Shown here in pieces: positions 1 to 6,279 of a stretch of 23,401 nt of DNA (the stretch's first letter is position 1; every line of letters starts with the position of its first letter). Position numbers and translations under genes: made by a program. The notes below the pieces were generated by a model. That model ran no database searches. It was not told where the DNA came from and saw only the letters and a list, made by a program, of their open reading frames with translations. The stretch is from Phosphoribacter sp964558825 (GTDB lineage: Bacteria > Actinomycetota > Actinomycetes > Actinomycetales > Dermatophilaceae), in assembly GCA_964558825.1 (NCBI GenBank), contig CAZLGB010000032.1, positions 1-23,401 on the forward strand. The letters run 5' to 3'.

Positions 1-299
1 TGCTTGCGCAGGTACATGACGACCGGCTCGTCGTGCTCCGAGGAGACGACCAGGCCCTTGATGTTGAGGATGATCTCGGTGACGTCTTCCTTGCAACCCG
101 GGATCGTCTGGAACTCGTGGAGCACGCCGTCGACGCGGATCGAGGTGACCGCGGCGCCGGGGATGCTCGACAGGAGCGTGCGACGCAGCGAGTTGCCGAG
201 GGTGTAGCCGAAGCCCGGCTCGAGCGGCTCGATGACGAAGCGGCTCCGGCTGTCGGAGACGACCTCTTCGCTGAGCACGGGGCGCTGTGCGATGAGCAT
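1..299 (-). CDS. rpoA: RNA polymerase alpha subunit, N-terminal part (runs off window)
   Basis: This encodes the alpha subunit of RNA polymerase, which dimerises to nucleate assembly of beta and beta'. Only the first 99 residues are present; the full protein is usually about 330-350 residues. The start MLIAQRPVLSEE and the segment EPLEPGFGYTLGNSLRRTLL are the family hallmark of the N-terminal dimerisation domain. The ATG at 299-297 is preceded by AAGGAAG at 5-nt spacing. It lies downstream of rpsD, the usual alpha-operon position, but is separated from it by 133 bp holding a long hairpin. The truncation is only the window edge. Assignment is secure. Confidence 0.97.
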   Translation of the reverse strand, partial: MLIAQRPVLSEEVVSDSRSRFVIEPLEPGFGYTLGNSLRRTLLSSIPGAAVTSIRVDGVLHEFQTIPGCKEDVTEIILNIKGLVVSSEHDEPVVMYLRK

Positions 300-381
300 G
301 ATTCTTCCTTCCCGCGAGCGACCGCTATATGACGCTCACGACGCCCCGAGCCACCTCTGTCCGTGGCCCGGGTTTGAGCCT

Positions 382-428
382 GTATGCCGGGCGCCTCGCC
401 TCCCTGGGGAGGCGAGGCACCGGCATAC
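382..428. repeat. Long imperfect hairpin bounded by an inverted GTATGCCG pair (rpsD-rpoA gap)
   Basis: GTATGCCGG (382-390) pairs with CCGGCATAC (420-428). After a small internal loop (391-392 against 419), GCCTCGCCTCC (393-403) pairs with GGAGGCGAGGC (408-418) around a 4-nt loop. That makes 20 base pairs in 47 bp. No T-tract follows on the minus strand, so a classic intrinsic terminator is unlikely. It could be an attenuator, an RNA-stability element or a mobile palindrome. It shares its ends with the elements at 1962-2103 and 9102-9146. Confidence 0.8.
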
Positions 429-432
429 CTGC

Positions 433-1041
433 TTAGTTCTTGGAGTAGAGCTCGACGATGAGCTGCTCGGTGAGGATCGTGTCGATCTGCTCACGGACGG
501 GCAGCTGGTGGATGAGGATCTGCAGCGATCCGTCGACGACCTGCATCCACGCCGGCGGCGTGCGGTCCCCGAAGGTCTGGCGAGCCAGCTCGAAGGGGAA
601 GGACTCGGCCGACTGCTTGCGCACCGTGATGATGTCGAACTGCTCGACCCGGTAGCTCGGGACGTCGACGCGGTGGCCGTTGACCTCGAAGTGACCGTGG
701 GTCACCAGCTGACGGGCGTGGCGGCGGGTGCGCGCGAGCCCGGCACGGTAGACGACATTGTCGAGACGCGACTCGAGGATGCGCAGCAGGTTGTCACCGG
801 TCTTGCCGGGACGGGTCGCCGCCTCCTCGTAGTAGCGACGGAACTGCTTCTCCATGACGCCGTAGGTGAAGCGGGCCTTCTGCTTCTCCTGCAGCTGGGT
901 GAGGTACTCCTTCTCCGTGATCCGGCGACGGCCGTGCTGGCCGGGCGGGAAGGGGCGCATCTCGAAGTTCTTGTCCCCGCCGACGAGGTCGACCTTGAGG
1001 CGACGAGACTTCTTGGTGATGGGGCCGGTGTAACGAGCCAC
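433..1041 (-). CDS. rpsD: 30S ribosomal protein S4
   Basis: S4 is a primary 16S rRNA-binding protein that starts assembly of the 30S body. In E. coli it also represses the alpha operon and acts in antitermination. The protein is 202 residues, the usual length. The N-terminus (MARYTGPITKKSRR) lacks the four cysteines of zinc-bearing S4 proteins, so this is the zinc-free form. The region PFPPGQHGRRR and the S4 RNA-binding domain (about residues 90-155, with RLDNVVYRAGLARTRRHARQ) are intact. It sits between rpsK and rpoA as in other alpha operons. Confidence 0.98.
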   Translation of the reverse strand: MARYTGPITKKSRRLKVDLVGGDKNFEMRPFPPGQHGRRRITEKEYLTQLQEKQKARFTYGVMEKQFRRYYEEAATRPGKTGDNLLRILESRLDNVVYRAGLARTRRHARQLVTHGHFEVNGHRVDVPSYRVEQFDIITVRKQSAESFPFELARQTFGDRTPPAWMQVVDGSLQILIHQLPVREQIDTILTEQLIVELYSKN

Positions 1042-1072
1042 TGTCTATCTCTCCTTACTCGTTATCCGGCGG

Positions 1073-1483
1073 TCAGACGCGACGACGCTTGGGCGGGCGG
1101 ACACCGTTGTGCGGCGAGGGCGTGACGTCGCTGATCGCGCCGACCTCCAGGCCGGTGGCGGTGAGCGAACGGATCGCCGTCTCGCGGCCCGAACCGGGGC
1201 CCTTGACGAAGACGTCGACCTTGCGCATGCCGTGCTCCATGGCGCGGCGAGCAGCGGCCTCGGCCGCCATCTGCGCGGCGAAGGGGGTCGACTTACGCGA
1301 GCCCTTGAAGCCGACCTGGCCGGCCGAGGCCCACGAGATCACCGCCCCGGTGGGGTCGGTGATCGAGATGATCGTGTTGTTGAACGTGCTCTTGATGTGA
1401 GCGTGCCCGTGGGCGACGTTCTTCTTCTCCTTGCGGCGCACCTTCTTGGCAGCGCCCTGAGCAGTCCTGCTCTTGGGAGGCAT
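1073..1483 (-). CDS. rpsK: 30S ribosomal protein S11
   Basis: S11 lies on the 30S platform and shapes the E-site region with 16S rRNA. The protein is 136 residues, normal for actinobacteria with a basic N-terminal tail (MPPKSRTAQGAAKKVRRKEKK). Family signatures include HIKSTFNNTIISITD, the GSRKSTPFAAQMAAEAAA segment and the C-terminal ISDVTPSPHNGVRPPKRRRV. It is 31 bp downstream-facing to rpsD and 48 bp from rpsM, consistent with one transcript. Confidence 0.98.
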   Translation of the reverse strand: MPPKSRTAQGAAKKVRRKEKKNVAHGHAHIKSTFNNTIISITDPTGAVISWASAGQVGFKGSRKSTPFAAQMAAEAAARRAMEHGMRKVDVFVKGPGSGRETAIRSLTATGLEVGAISDVTPSPHNGVRPPKRRRV

Positions 1484-1531
1484 GTTTCTCCTACGTCCTG
1501 TTACGTGTGGGGGGCGGGCAACCCGTCGGGG

Positions 1532-1909
1532 TTACTTGCCGGCCTTCTTCTTGCCGGCGACGGTGCGCTTGGGACCCTTGCGGGTGCGCGCGTTGGTCTT
1601 GGTGCGCTGCCCGCGCACGGGCAGACCACGACGGTGCCGAAGGCCCTCGTAGGAGCCGATCTCGACCTTGCGACGGATGTCGGCGGCGACCTCGCGGCGC
1701 AGGTCACCCTCCATCTTCACGTTGGTCTCAAGCCAGTCACGCAACGCGACGAGGTCGGCGTCGGTGAGGTTCTTGACCCGGGTGTCCGGGCTGATCCCGG
1801 TTGCCGCGAGGGCCTTGCTCGCGGTGGTGCGACCCACTCCGAAGATGTAGGTCAGGCCGATCTCCACGCGCTTGTCACGCGGGAGGTCCACGCCGATGAG
1901 ACGTGCCAT
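1532..1909 (-). CDS. rpsM: 30S ribosomal protein S13
   Basis: S13 is in the 30S head and contacts the P-site tRNA and the 50S subunit through bridges B1a/B1b. I choose the ATG at 1909-1907, giving 125 residues starting MARLIGVDLPRDKR; the longer open frame upstream has no family similarity. The helix-two-turn-helix region (IFGVGRTTASKAL) and the basic C-terminal tail (RGLPVRGQRTKTNARTRKGPKR) are typical. It follows rpmJ after an unusually long, structured 273-bp gap. Confidence 0.98.
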   Translation of the reverse strand: MARLIGVDLPRDKRVEIGLTYIFGVGRTTASKALAATGISPDTRVKNLTDADLVALRDWLETNVKMEGDLRREVAADIRRKVEIGSYEGLRHRRGLPVRGQRTKTNARTRKGPKRTVAGKKKAGK

Positions 1910-2182
1910 GTGGTGCTGTTCTCCTGATCGGTTGCGGAGGTCTGGTGCAGACACCGATCCGGTATGCCGGGCACCCTCGGCCACTCGTGGCCGAGATCGT
2001 GGTGCATGGGCCTCCGGTCCCCGGCCTCCGTGCCGGGGGTGACGTCCTGTCCAATCTGCTCGGGGCGACCTCCCGCGATCGGGAGGTGAGCCGCACGGCA
2101 TACGGTCAGGGGCCGGGTGCTGCGGTTTTCACTTGTCTGCGTGCTGGGAAGCCCGCGGGTCGTGCTCGGGAAGGTGCTGCGT
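1910..2182 (-). other. Structured intergenic region between rpmJ and rpsM
   Basis: This 273-bp gap has no credible gene. GTATGCCG (1962-1969) and CGGCATAC (2096-2103) are inverted and could close a stem around three perfect hairpins: CTCGGCCAC/GTGGCCGAG (1976-1995), CCCCGGC/GCCGGGG (2019-2038) and ACCTCCCG/CGGGAGGT (2068-2087). That would give a cloverleaf-like transcript domain 50-190 nt upstream of rpsM. The pairings are seen directly; whether the RNA folds this way or regulates anything is inference. GC-rich DNA forms chance hairpins readily, although 7-9 bp perfect stems are less common. Confidence 0.55.
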
Positions 2183-2296
2183 TCAGCCCTGGCGCTGCTT
2201 GTGGCGCAGGTTCTCGCAGATCACCATGACCCGCCCGTGACGGCGGATCACCTTGCACTTGTCGCAGATCTTCTTGACGCTCGGCTGAACCTTCAT
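2183..2296 (-). CDS. rpmJ: 50S ribosomal protein L36, zinc-ribbon (C+) form
   Basis: L36 is the smallest bacterial ribosomal protein and binds 23S rRNA late in 50S assembly. The 37-residue product starts MKVQPSVKKICDKC and keeps the zinc ligands Cys11, Cys14, Cys27 and His32, so it is the zinc-bound paralogue. The usual family sequence near the end is CENPRHKQRQG; here it reads CENLRHKQRQG, a Pro-to-Leu change at residue 30. It lies between infA and rpsM in the standard actinobacterial order. Confidence 0.97.
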   Translation of the reverse strand: MKVQPSVKKICDKCKVIRRHGRVMVICENLRHKQRQG

Positions 2297-2373
2297 TGCC
2301 TCGTGTCTTCTGATCGTGCGCCGGTCAGGTGACATGGCTGTCGCCAGGACCGATGCGATGGGATCGGGAGCGC

Positions 2374-2389
2374 CCCCGGGAGTCCGGGG
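2374..2389. other. Short hairpin in the infA-rpmJ gap
   Basis: CCCCGG (2374-2379) and CCGGGG (2384-2389) form a perfect 6-bp stem with a 4-nt loop. The rest of the 134-bp gap (2297-2430) includes a GTGGT/GCTG-type triplet-like direct repeat at about 2398-2435, just after the infA stop. There is no T-tract, so I do not call a terminator. Confidence 0.4.
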
Positions 2390-2430
2390 ACTGGGGTCGT
2401 GCTGGTGGTGCTGGTGGTGCTGGGTGGTGC

Positions 2431-2652
2431 TCAGCGGTAGCGGAAGACGATGCGTCCACGAGACAGGTCGTAAGGCGAGAGCTCCACCACGACCCGGTCC
2501 TCGGGGAGGATCCGGATGTAGTGCTGGCGCATCTTGCCGGAGATGTGGGCGAGCACCTTGTGACCGTTGCTGAGCTCCACGCGGAACGTCGCGTTGGGGA
2601 GCGCCTCGACGATCGTGCCCTCGATCTCGATGACCCCGTCTTTCTTGGCCAT
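2431..2652 (-). CDS. infA: Translation initiation factor IF-1
   Basis: IF-1 occupies the 30S A site during initiation and supports IF-2 and IF-3. The 73-residue protein, starting MAKKDGVIEIEGTIVEALPN, is a single OB fold of standard length. The motifs GHKVLAHISGKMRQHYIRI and the ending RGRIVFRYR are diagnostic. The ATG at 2652-2650 has GGAGG only 2 nt upstream, tighter than usual, but the start is fixed by family conservation. It opens the alpha-type cluster and has its own leader with a promoter-like pair and a dyad element upstream. Confidence 0.98.
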   Translation of the reverse strand: MAKKDGVIEIEGTIVEALPNATFRVELSNGHKVLAHISGKMRQHYIRILPEDRVVVELSPYDLSRGRIVFRYR

Positions 2653-2691
2653 ATCCTCCGTCGATCCGTTGAACGTCGTGCCTGGGAATGC

Positions 2692-2720
2692 CTGCAGTGA
2701 CACAGCTGTGACGTCTGCAG
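2692..2720 (-). promoter_or_regulatory. Dyad-symmetric element in the infA leader
   Basis: CTGCAG (2692-2697), the perfect 10-bp palindrome CACAGCTGTG (2701-2710) and CTGCAG (2715-2720) form a nested dyad 40-68 nt upstream of the infA start. It lies downstream of the proposed promoter, so it could be an operator for a dimeric regulator or a leader hairpin. The symmetry is seen; the function is not known. Confidence 0.4.
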
Positions 2721-2745
2721 AACACGCGCGCTGACACGCGCAGAT

Positions 2746-2774
2746 GTCGTAGGCACCCGACACCCAACGGACAA
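2746..2774 (-). promoter_or_regulatory. Candidate sigma70-type promoter for infA
   Basis: On the minus strand TTGTCC (2774-2769) is followed by exactly 17 nt and then TACGAC (2751-2746), matching -35 and -10 consensus at 4/6 and 3/6 positions. It would start transcription near 2740, about 90 nt before infA. A promoter here is expected because the arf/DUF1801 block separates infA from the spc cluster. The match is modest. Confidence 0.3.
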
Positions 2775-2841
2775 TCTTACTGCAGGCGCACGGCATACCC
2801 GAAATCGCGTCGGCGACCGCCCCGAGGCCCGTCTGCCGGGC

Positions 2842-3216
2842 TCAGCGGCGGCGGGCCGCGCGCTCGGCGAGGGCCTCGTCGATCTCCTGGCGGCGGATGA
2901 GGATGACATCGTCGAGGACGTCATCGGGCAGCTGATGGTCGGGCTGGAAGCGGATCGTCCCGGTCGAGAGGCTGAATCCGTCCAGCCGGCCACCCAGTTT
3001 GGCGACCACCCCGCCACTGTGCGGGTAGATGGCCAGGTGCTTGGCGGCGTTCATCGCCGACATCAGGCCCTTGCCGCGATATTGCAACACCGGCATGCCG
3101 TATGCCGTGCCCTCGACGAGGTCCGGAACGAGTTCGTAGGCCCGGGCGACGACCCGCTCGAGAGCGGGCCGTCGCACCGGGTCGACGGTGGCCAAATAGT
3201 CGCTGACGGTGCCCAT
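2842..3216 (-). CDS. DUF1801 (YdhG-like) domain protein
   Basis: This is a 124-residue cytoplasmic protein of the DUF1801/YdhG type. The pattern seen is an N-terminal helical part (VSDYLATVDPVRRPALERVV), the segment EGTAYGMPVLQYRGKGLMS, then AAKHLAIYPHSGGVV and a C-terminal basic helix. Relatives have been annotated as possible iron chaperones or frataxin-like proteins, but no reaction is established and I do not assign one. It starts with ATG at 3216 and follows arfC by 24 bp, so it is probably cotranscribed with the arf block. It is not a normal member of ribosomal operons. Confidence 0.8.
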   Translation of the reverse strand: MGTVSDYLATVDPVRRPALERVVARAYELVPDLVEGTAYGMPVLQYRGKGLMSAMNAAKHLAIYPHSGGVVAKLGGRLDGFSLSTGTIRFQPDHQLPDDVLDDVILIRRQEIDEALAERAARRR

Positions 3217-3240
3217 GGCCCTAGTGTGGACCTTCCGCCG

Positions 3241-4803
3241 TCAGCGCTTGTCCGGATCCCAGTGCCTGAAGCCGGCCGCCGCCGCAGTGGCCTCGTCGGC
3301 GAACCACACCTCGGCCCGCGTCCGGGCGTACCAGGGCGACTCGGGTGTGTGGAAGAGCATCGAGTCCTCGTTGCCCTTGACCGGATAGCCCGTGGGCATC
3401 GACCCATCCTCGAGTGGATCGACCGACCCCGCGCCGAACTTGCCCGGGGCGTATGCCGGTGCCGCCAAGGTCGCGGCGCCATCGCCGGCGCCACGAGCCT
3501 TGCTGTCCCACCGCGCGAAGCCCGCCGCCTGCGCGGTCGACTCGTCGGCGAACCACGCCTCAGCCTTGGTCCGGCCATACCACGGCGACTCCGGCGAGTG
3601 ATAGAGCATCGAGTCGGCATTGCCCTTGATCGGGTAACCCTCCGGCATCGACCCATCCTCAAGCGGATCCACCGACCCAGCACCATAAGCACCGACCGCG
3701 TAGGTCGGGGCAGCCAGCGCAGCGGCAGCGCCTGCCGCGCCAGCGTCACCCTCACCGCCCCCACGAGCCTTGCTGTCCCACCGCGCGAAGCCCGCCGCCT
3801 GCGCGGTGTCCTCGTCGGCGAACCACGCCTCAGCCTTGGTCCGGCCATACCACGGCGACTCCGGCGAGTGATAGAGCATCGAGTCGGCGTTGCCCTTGAT
3901 CGGGTAACCCTCCGGCATCGACCCATCCGCCAACGGATCCACCGACCCGGCGCCATACGCACCCACGGCATAGCCTGCGGCGCCGGCGGCGGCACCGGTG
4001 CCCAGCAGGGCGGAGGTAGGCGTCTCGACGGCCTCGTCAGCGACAACCGCCTCCGGCTCGGCGACAACCGCCTCCGGCTCGGCAGCGACTGCCGGCGCGT
4101 CGACGTCATCGGTCACCGCGCCGGTCTCGACCTCGTGGGATCCGGTCGAGGCAGCAGCAGCAGCAGCGGCGAGGCCAGCGCCAGCGGCCAGCGAGGCCGG
4201 CGCGGCATCGACATGCCCATCGACAACGGGCTCCTCGATAACCGGCTCGTCGACAACGGAATCCTCGACAACCGGCTCGTCGACAACGGGCTCCTCGACA
4301 ACCGGCTCGTCGACAACGGGCTCCTCGACCACGGCGTCAGGGGCCGCAGCCTCGACCTCGTCGACAACGGGCTCCTCGACAACCGGCTCGTCGACAACAG
4401 GAGCGTCGACAACGGGCGCGGCCACGTCGGCTGCCTCGACAGCCTCAACCACCGGCTCTTCGACGACAGGAGCCTCGGCGACCGGCGTCTGCACAACCGG
4501 CGCTTCGACCACAGGGGCCGCAACGGCCTCGGTGACCGGGGCCACGTCGACGTCGCGCCGGGTCGCGGCCGCGGCCGCCATCCCAGCAGCACCGACGACG
4601 CCGGCGCCGGCGAACGTGGCCGAGGCGGCCGACGCCGTCCCGGTTGACCCGGCGGCGACCTCACCACCCGTCGTGCGCTCGATGACCCGCTCGATGGGGA
4701 TGCGCCCACGGACCTTGCGGACCATCCACCACCAGGTGATGCCAAAGCCCAGCAGGCCGCTGAGCAGCCACCAGATCCACGAATGACCAGCCAGCCAGCT
4801 CAT
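3241..4803 (-). CDS. arfC: ArfC-like membrane protein with three C-terminal sunset domains
   Basis: This 520-residue protein has a tryptophan-rich membrane helix at residues 6-28 followed by basic residues (VRKVRGR), so the N-terminus is probably outside or within the membrane and the bulk on one side. Residues 85-265 are a low-complexity Pro-Val-Glu/Asp/Ala stretch built from PVVDEPVVEE-like units. Three copies of a roughly 65-residue domain follow (about 281-347, 371-437 and 456-520), each with GSVDPL..GSMP.GYP.KGN, DSML(Y/F)H, PESPWY and AE.WFADE...AAGF. From memory this is the 'sunset' domain of actinobacterial ArfC variants. It overlaps arfB by ATGA. ArfC itself in mycobacteria is a small accessory of the ArfA channel-like protein; the long form here is the variant. 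Partner assignment rests on synteny. Confidence 0.85.
   Translation of the reverse strand: MSWLAGHSWIWWLLSGLLGFGITWWWMVRKVRGRIPIERVIERTTGGEVAAGSTGTASAASATFAGAGVVGAAGMAAAAATRRDVDVAPVTEAVAAPVVEAPVVQTPVAEAPVVEEPVVEAVEAADVAAPVVDAPVVDEPVVEEPVVDEVEAAAPDAVVEEPVVDEPVVEEPVVDEPVVEDSVVDEPVIEEPVVDGHVDAAPASLAAGAGLAAAAAAASTGSHEVETGAVTDDVDAPAVAAEPEAVVAEPEAVVADEAVETPTSALLGTGAAAGAAGYAVGAYGAGSVDPLADGSMPEGYPIKGNADSMLYHSPESPWYGRTKAEAWFADEDTAQAAGFARWDSKARGGGEGDAGAAGAAAALAAPTYAVGAYGAGSVDPLEDGSMPEGYPIKGNADSMLYHSPESPWYGRTKAEAWFADESTAQAAGFARWDSKARGAGDGAATLAAPAYAPGKFGAGSVDPLEDGSMPTGYPVKGNEDSMLFHTPESPWYARTRAEVWFADEATAAAAGFRHWDPDKR
3491..3654. repeat. Direct repeat copy B inside arfC (sunset domain 2)
   Basis: This stretch is nearly identical to 3761-3924 at a fixed offset of 270 bp. 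I see only a few differences: a short block near 3537-3541, an A/G change in the codon before TTGCCC, and divergence after ACCCATCC. Near-identity at synonymous sites points to recent duplication or gene conversion. The third sunset copy (about 3241-3440) has diverged much more. Confidence 0.85.
3761..3924. repeat. Direct repeat copy A inside arfC (sunset domain 1)
   Basis: Partner of the copy at 3491-3654, offset 270 bp, encoding the first sunset domain of ArfC including its WDSKARG end. The matching stretch begins CCACGAGCCTTGCTGTCCCA in both copies. Confidence 0.85.
4221..4410. repeat. Tandem ~30-bp repeat encoding the Pro-Val-acidic linker of ArfC
   Basis: A unit of about 30 bp made of CGACAACGGGCTCCTCGA plus CAACCGGCTCGT recurs almost exactly from 4221 to about 4330, and again at about 4360-4410. 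It encodes alternating PVVDE and PVVEE blocks (ArfC residues about 136-195). Such tracts change length easily by slippage, so the linker length may vary among strains. Confidence 0.8.
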
Positions 4804-4952
4804 GCGCGCACTCCCTTGGTCTCACTCGCGAACTCCTCGCGCACCTGCTCGATGGGTTGGTACCTGGCCCGGACGATGAGCCAGGCGAGCAGGGCTCCGA
4901 CGACGAAGGCGAGCAAGCAGTAAAGCCACAGGTCGATGATCAGCCAAGTCAT
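4800..4952 (-). CDS. arfB: ArfB-like small single-span membrane protein
   Basis: This 50-residue peptide begins MTWLIIDLWLYCLLAFVVGA and has one membrane helix (about residues 4-27) followed by a short basic-then-acidic tail (RARYQPIEQVREEF). The ATG at 4952-4950 has AAAGGA upstream, overlapping the arfA stop region 12 bp away. Its TGA overlaps the arfC ATG (ATGA), so the two are likely translationally coupled. Size, single span and position between arfA and arfC match mycobacterial ArfB (Rv0900 type), an accessory protein of ArfA. Sequence this short cannot prove homology; synteny is the main support. Confidence 0.85.
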   Translation of the reverse strand: MTWLIIDLWLYCLLAFVVGALLAWLIVRARYQPIEQVREEFASETKGVRA

Positions 4953-4964
4953 GTGCCGGTCCTT

Positions 4965-6137
4965 TCACTTGACCGAGATGGTGACGCGACGGTTGGCAGC
5001 CCGCCCCGCGTCCGAGGTATTGGGAGCCGCCTGGTCGACCGCACCGACACCGCTGGTGGTGATGGCTGCGGCCGGCACCCCGGCGCTGACGAGCACGGCC
5101 TTGACGGCCTCGGCGCGAGCAATGCTGAGGGGGTCGTTGACGCCGCCGGCCTCGGTGTGGCCGGCGACCGCGACAGCGGTCGGCCCGCCGGGCACGCCCA
5201 CGCAGCCCTTCATCGTCGCGCCGAGCGTGTTGAGCGCGGCGACCTGGTCGGGGTTGAGCGCGGAGGAGTCGACGCCGAAGGTCAACGGGTGGGCGTTGAG
5301 CGCGTCGGTGATCGTCTGACCGAGGGTCGCGCACGCCGCCGGCAAGGCGGGCGCCTTGACAGTGAGGTTGTTGACGATGCTCGCGCCCGGGAAGGAGCTG
5401 GCCGCGGCGGTCGCGGCGGCCGACTTGACCGCGTCACTGGCCACCTCGCCGGTGAGGGTCACCGTGGTGCCCTCGGCCTTGAGCTGCGCGCCATCCGGCA
5501 ACGCTGCGAGCGCCGAGCCGATCCCGGCAGCGGTGAGCCCGCTCGGCAGGGCCGAACCGCTTGCCACCGTGAGGTGATCGACGATGCTCGCCCCGCCGGC
5601 GGACGCCTTGGCGGCCGCGAGGATGGCCTGATGGGTCGCCTCGTCCGGCACCGTCCCGGTCAGCGTGATCGTCGAGCCGGCGTGGGCGATCGAGAAGCTC
5701 GCCGGCGCGGCAGGAGCAGCGGCGGATGGTGTGCTCGGTGCCGGTGCGGCGTTGGTGCTCGGGGCGGCCGCATTGCCACCCGCCGCCGTCCCGGCAGCGT
5801 CCGCGACCCGGACTCCGTCGACGCCGCGGACGACGTCGAGCGCCTTGGCGGCATCGACGCCGGCAGGCAGGGTCACCGTGCCATCACGGCCGTCGAACTT
5901 GACCGTCGCGCCCGACACGCCCGCCGCGCTCAGCGCCTTTTGCGCCGCCTCGGTGAGGTCGGACTCGACTCCACCGCGCGACACGACGCTCCCGAGCAGG
6001 GCCAGCAGCAGAGGTATGCCGGCCAGCGCCAACCACCACGCTCCCCCCAGGCCGCGGCGACCGCGGCGCTCGACATCCTCGTAGTCGGTGACCACAGTGC
6101 GCGAAGTCCGGATCGGGTCCGGTTGTGGTTGGGACAT
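4965..6137 (-). CDS. arfA: ArfA/OmpATb-like membrane-anchored BON and OmpA-domain protein
   Basis: This 390-residue protein starts at the ATG at 6137-6135, preceded by GGAGGTG; the longer upstream frame has no supporting signal. It has a cytosolic arginine-rich head, one membrane helix (about 33-53), a BON-like repeat (57-112), an Ala/Pro/Ser linker (113-147), two more BON-like repeats (148-192, 200-261) and a C-terminal OmpA-like peptidoglycan-binding domain (about 283-390, with NRRVTI at the end). Cys269 and Cys312 are placed like the disulfide pair of Mycobacterium OmpATb. The usual GHTD motif reads GHTE (Glu329), while the ligand-binding Arg is kept at 341. In mycobacteria arfABC aids ammonia release and growth at low pH; whether this one does is inference. 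Confidence 0.88.
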   Translation of the reverse strand: MSQPQPDPIRTSRTVVTDYEDVERRGRRGLGGAWWLALAGIPLLLALLGSVVSRGGVESDLTEAAQKALSAAGVSGATVKFDGRDGTVTLPAGVDAAKALDVVRGVDGVRVADAAGTAAGGNAAAPSTNAAPAPSTPSAAAPAAPASFSIAHAGSTITLTGTVPDEATHQAILAAAKASAGGASIVDHLTVASGSALPSGLTAAGIGSALAALPDGAQLKAEGTTVTLTGEVASDAVKSAAATAAASSFPGASIVNNLTVKAPALPAACATLGQTITDALNAHPLTFGVDSSALNPDQVAALNTLGATMKGCVGVPGGPTAVAVAGHTEAGGVNDPLSIARAEAVKAVLVSAGVPAAAITTSGVGAVDQAAPNTSDAGRAANRRVTISVK

Positions 6138-6208
6138 CACACCTCCGAGATTCGGAGCGAGCTTGAATCGGAGGCAGTCCCCCAACTCCCCTAGCCGATG
6201 GCGACACC

Positions 6209-6236
6209 GGCGGTCTAAGCGCTTGCGCCGACCGCC
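6209..6236 (-). terminator. Two-part hairpin between map and arfA
   Basis: GGCGGTC (6209-6215) pairs with GACCGCC (6230-6236), with an inner GCGC/GCGC stem (6219-6228). It begins 44 nt after the map stop and ends about 71 nt before arfA. It lacks a T-tract on the minus strand, so it could be a weak terminator separating map from arf, or a processing site. Confidence 0.4.
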
Positions 6237-6279
6237 AGGGTGCAGCGTACTCGGACAGGGGTGCGAGCGATAGCCCAGC

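Noticed and set aside
324..329. TATAGC on the minus strand upstream of rpoA as a -10 element
   Set aside because: The hexamer is AT-rich for this DNA, but no acceptable -35 lies 16-18 nt upstream, and it would leave a leader of under 20 nt. A promoter here is possible but unsupported.
1910..2101. 64-codon N-terminal extension of S13
   Set aside because: The extra residues have no S13 similarity and coincide with the hairpin region. The ATG at 1909 gives the standard protein.
3490..3930. CRISPR-like array suggested by the direct repeats
   Set aside because: The repeats are coding, 164 bp long with a 270-bp period, and make protein domains in frame. There are no short regular spacers.
2935..4647. 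Long plus-strand open frame of about 570 codons opposite arfC and DUF1801
   Set aside because: It mirrors the repeat structure of arfC, has low-complexity Arg/Asn/Leu-rich sequence and no family resemblance. Long antisense frames are expected in GC-rich coding DNA.
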